From Pseudocercospora fijiensis CIRAD86 (taxonomy: Eukaryota; Ascomycota; Dothideomycetes; Mycosphaerellales; Mycosphaerellaceae): a stretch of 64,000 bases of DNA. The stretch lies in NCBI RefSeq assembly GCF_000340215.1, contig NW_006921533.1, forward strand, positions 125,616 through 189,615. Direction: 5' to 3'. Position numbers and translations under genes: made by a program. Every line of letters starts with the position of its first letter. The stretch's first letter is position 1. The notes under the pieces are model-generated. The model had not been told where the DNA came from. It did no database searches and saw nothing but the letters and a program-made list of their open reading frames with translations. Below, in pieces: positions 61,701-64,000 of the stretch.

Positions 61701-62237
61701 GAGATAGTAAGCAGACTATAGCCGCTAGTAGGCGGCATTATATAAGCAATAACAACGATAGGCTACTTAGTAATAGTACTAGTAGTCGCTTATATAGCTA
61801 GTAGGAAGGCCGCTTTATTAATAGGTGCTATAGTAATAGCACTATTAGTTTACTTAGCAATAGCACTATTAGTTCACTTAGTAATAGTAGTATGCTAGTT
61901 AGCAACTAAGAGACTAGTATAAGCTAGCATATATAGCCTCGCGTGGTTACAAGGCCGTAGGTCGCAATCCGATTAGACCTGAGTAGATAGCAACTAACAA
62001 TACCTTCAATTTTGCTATACTACTGATTTGCTAACAAACTTTGGCTTTATAGCTAGCAGCAGTATTGCAGTGGCTGGCAGCAGTATTGCAGTGGTTGCCC
62101 GGCTGGCGGGGCCTGCATCGACGCGATTATCCGCTTCTATACGCGATTATGTATAGAACAGCCGATCTCGTAATCTCGGGATATGCTGGGGCTCGGGCGG
62201 CTAGCTGGGGCTCGGTTTAGTAGCCAGGCTCGACGTC

Positions 62238-62887
62238 TGGCTGCAGGCGTGGGGGATTGCATAAAAAAAACATACTGTGCATGTAGATAGATAAGACCTG
62301 CAGAGGACGATTCGTCGCGACTAGGGTTGCAAGACTAGCTCGCGCATTCGACAGCGGCGGATCCGCGGACAACGACTTCTTCACACAACTACCGCTTATC
62401 GCACTCACGCCACGCCGTGCTCCATCGCCAGCACATCGGTACGGCGGTAGAATACGTTGGCGTTCTTGCTCAAGACCCAAACGTTAAGCTTGCATTGGGA
62501 TTCTGTGCCAGCCTGACCCTACTAGTCAGGCCACGACGACGAATCGATGGCAGAGGAACAGAAGTATTGTACGACGCTCGCGACTTCGCCAGCAGGCTCC
62601 GACTAGTCCTCAAGGAGCAGGAGGAGGTTCAGTGTCTCATTTGGGATCGCAGTCTGAAGCGGGATCGAGGTAAGAAGGAGTTTTCCGCCAGACCTCGACC
62701 AAAATCGGTTGCGGAGCACAATAACATATTGAGAGTATCTGATGCCTAAAACTCATACTATCGCAGTTGGCGGATACAAACGAAGGTGCTCATTAGAACA
62801 GGCAGGTAAGGACTATGAAGGAAGGAGTGTGAACAGCACACTGCCTAGTACGAAACGTATCCCTTTCGCATAGCAACTGCTTCTTTC
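62238..62887. other. Unmutated intergenic region downstream of the precursor gene
   Basis: Contains a plus-strand frame open from 62,339 to 62,749 that lacks any ATG and resembles no family I know (TAVEYVGVLAQDPNVKLALG near 62,438). It could be an exon of a gene interrupted by MULE-B, or chance. Nothing else seen. Confidence 0.4.
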
Positions 62888-63477
62888 TCACTTCTTAACA
62901 TCTGCAGGTCATGGTATTAGAATAGCGTATTGGAATACTAATGCCACGGTTTACTGACCTAGGCTGCTATAACCCCAAGGGTAGCCGTCAGCAGCAATTG
63001 GCGAGTCTGGCTTGGCGACTGCCTCTCGTTTCTTGACATCTAGGCTACTATAGCCCCAAGGATAGCCGTCAGCTGCGATCGGAGAGTCTGGTTTGGCGAC
63101 AGCCTCTCGTTTCTTGACATCTAGGCTACTATAGCCCCAAGGATAGCCGTCAGCTGCGATCGGAGAGTCTGGTTTGGCGACAGCCTCTCGTTTCTTGACA
63201 TCTAGGCTACTATAGCCCCAAGGATAGCCGTCAGCAGCAATCGGAGAGTCTGGCTTGGCCACAGCCTCTCTCTTCTTGACATCTGCAAATGAGGGTGTTA
63301 GTATCTGGCAAAATGTGGCTTTGCCACGGTCGGGTACTTGCCTAGGCTGCTATATCCCCAAGGATAGCCGTCAGCAGCAATGGGAGAGTCTGGCTTGGCG
63401 ACTGCCTCGGCGTCTGGCACAGGAAGAGCGTGTACGAGAGCCAGCAAGCCAGCAATTGTCGATAGGACGTTCGGCAT
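62888..63477 (-). CDS. Intact repeat-containing RiPP (dikaritin-type) precursor
   Basis: Exons 63,342-63,477; 62,959-63,282; 62,888-62,901 give a protein of about 157 residues. Residues 1 to about 17 are a signal peptide (MPNVLSTIAGLLALVHA). Five copies of a core region containing DGYPWGYSSL follow. Copies 2-5 lie in 27-residue units that open with DVKKRE, so a kexin site precedes each. Intron 1 (59 nt) has a GC donor (GCAAGT) and a perfect TACTAAC branch point. Intron 2 (57 nt, GTCAGT donor, CTAAT branch) leads to a tiny exon ending DVKK-stop. If it is unspliced the frame instead ends LGQ-stop at 62,951. Known dikaritin precursors share this layout: signal peptide, KR-bounded repeats and Tyr-rich cores cyclised by UstYa proteins. 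Alternatives are an alpha-type pheromone precursor (the KREA spacer is reminiscent, but the core lacks the usual Cys or GQP pattern) or another kexin-processed signalling peptide. Confidence 0.85.
62959..63282 (-). repeat. Four 81-bp tandem units of the precursor
   Basis: Four units of exactly 81 bp encode the DVKKR-spacer-core repeat. The middle ones are almost identical in DNA, pointing to recent unit duplication or homogenisation. Both ends of the array are at phase-1 splice points. Confidence 0.92.
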
Positions 63478-64000
63478 CGTTGCGACTGTATAGAACCCAG
63501 ATGATAGAGATGGGGTCTTCTTCAGAACTCGGCCTTTGTACAGCAAGAAAGTAGACTCAGAGCTCGGTGGACTGAATATGGATATATATACGCAGAATCG
63601 TTTCCTGAGAGAGCTGTTACCGATCCGCGTAATGGGAATCGCTGGAAGTATAGTACCTGACACACTGGACTGGGAGTGCTATATCCCAGTCCTGAGAAAG
63701 GAAACTGCATGTTTAGCAAGGCTGTCACAGGACGTGCAGCTATACATTGATACTCTAGCCAGGCCCTTGACTCGGCGGTCGAATAGAGACTCTTGGCGAA
63801 ACCTCGTGGATTGGCGTAGGTAGCCTGCACAAGCACAGCTTGATACATACCTAACCTCACCCTTCTCGGTCTCTCTCGGTAGTTCGATCATCTCTCCGTC
63901 TCCTGATACGTCATTAGCGTTACGAATGATGCGATTGCTATGGCCTATGGTACTATCTCGTGGCCTATCTGCACTCTGTCGGTAGTTGGATTATCTCCCC
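63478..64000. promoter_or_regulatory. Upstream region of the precursor gene
   Basis: On the minus strand a TATA-like run (ATATATATA, 63,582-63,590) lies about 105 bp before the start codon. Two near-copies of TCGGTAGTTCGATCATCTC occur at about 63,877 and 63,980 and could be binding sites or a dispersed repeat. No other convincing gene is seen up to the window end. Confidence 0.4.

Larger units (their letters stand above)
58917..62228 (+). mobile_element. MULE-B DNA transposon, complete ends
   Basis: A 3,312-bp element with inverted ends (CCTAGCTACTAAACCGAGCC at the left; GGCTCGGTTTAGTAGCCAGG at the right). It is flanked by a perfect 9-bp duplication CTCGACGTC (58,908-58,916 and 62,229-62,237). 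Same terminal family as MULE-A. The left end carries RIP changes, while the right end (after about 62,000) keeps many CA/TG dinucleotides, which suggests RIP faded towards the right-hand island. Confidence 0.92.

Noticed and set aside
62951..63262. Precursor as a single-exon protein starting at 63,262
   Set aside because: That start is a GTG inside a repeat unit. The upstream exon supplies an ATG and signal peptide, and the joint is supported by a TACTAAC branch point and by the CTA-G/AT pattern of the other units.
62959..63282. 81-bp repeats as a CRISPR array or minisatellite
   Set aside because: The repeats are in frame, directly adjacent without spacers, and encode a kexin-bounded peptide.
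62888..63477. Alpha-factor-type mating pheromone precursor as primary call
   Set aside because: The KREA spacer is suggestive, but the core lacks the W-C...GQPC or similar pattern of known filamentous ascomycete pheromones, and two UstYa genes share the locus. Kept as the alternative.
63255..63823. Plus-strand open frames over the precursor gene and its promoter (63,255-63,554; 63,536-63,823)
   Set aside because: They are shadows of the minus-strand precursor or of its upstream region, with no domain or splice support.
1..64000. tRNA and rRNA genes
   Set aside because: I looked for clover-leaf B-box words and rRNA-like conserved stretches and found none that hold up. A computational scan was not possible here.

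Overview
The window looks like a repeat-rich, gene-poor accessory region of a filamentous ascomycete (Pezizomycotina). Introns are short (55-84 nt) with CTAAC/CTGAC-type branch points. Two genes belong to a fungal-type UstYa/DUF3328 family. Most of the DNA carries the signature of repeat-induced point mutation (RIP): CA and TG dinucleotides are almost absent, while TA and CG are abundant (positions 1-60, for example, hold no CA or TG). The RIP-affected stretches are about 1-19,188, 23,150-52,160 and 54,990-62,228. Three islands of normal sequence remain: 19,189-23,150, 52,160-54,985 and 62,229-64,000. Genus and species cannot be told from the sequence.

Left part (1-19,188). A RIP-ruined plus-strand reading frame runs from the window edge to about 2,290. 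It is followed by a very large minus-strand Ty3/gypsy element (2,688-16,592) with about 180-bp LTR-like direct repeats. Inside are gag-protease and pol relics, then a third long frame I do not recognise, with (CTAG)n blocks at the frame boundaries and a 100-N gap at 13,722-13,821. This element abuts the 3' part of a second gypsy family (16,593-18,794).

Middle (23,164-48,220). A MULE DNA transposon with a 9-bp target duplication was hit by a chromodomain gypsy element. That element was hit by a second copy of the same family, and the second by a third. Each of the three insertions has its own 5-bp target duplication (GTTTT, CTAAG, TACCT) and its own matching LTR pair.

Right part (48,221-64,000). 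Two RIP-destroyed genes (48,748-49,252 and 50,715-51,794, minus strand) encode a secretion signal followed by KR-bounded repeats, each split by short phase-1 introns. An intact gene with the same design lies at 62,888-63,477 (minus): a signal peptide and five copies of a Tyr-Pro-Trp-Gly-Tyr core separated by KKR (kexin) sites. Two UstYa-family genes (22,179-22,835 minus; 52,651-53,899 plus) share the window. This combination is the hallmark of dikaritin-type fungal RiPP clusters (the ustiloxin/phomopsin/asperipin class), in which kexin frees the core peptides and UstYa proteins oxidatively cyclise them. Two further MULEs (54,986-58,832 and 58,917-62,228) separate these genes. Removing the three DNA transposons with everything nested in them brings all five cluster genes within about 9 kb. 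My main interpretation is therefore a compact RiPP locus with three paralogous precursors that was blown apart by transposons and partly erased by RIP. The chemistry, product and present activity are inference.
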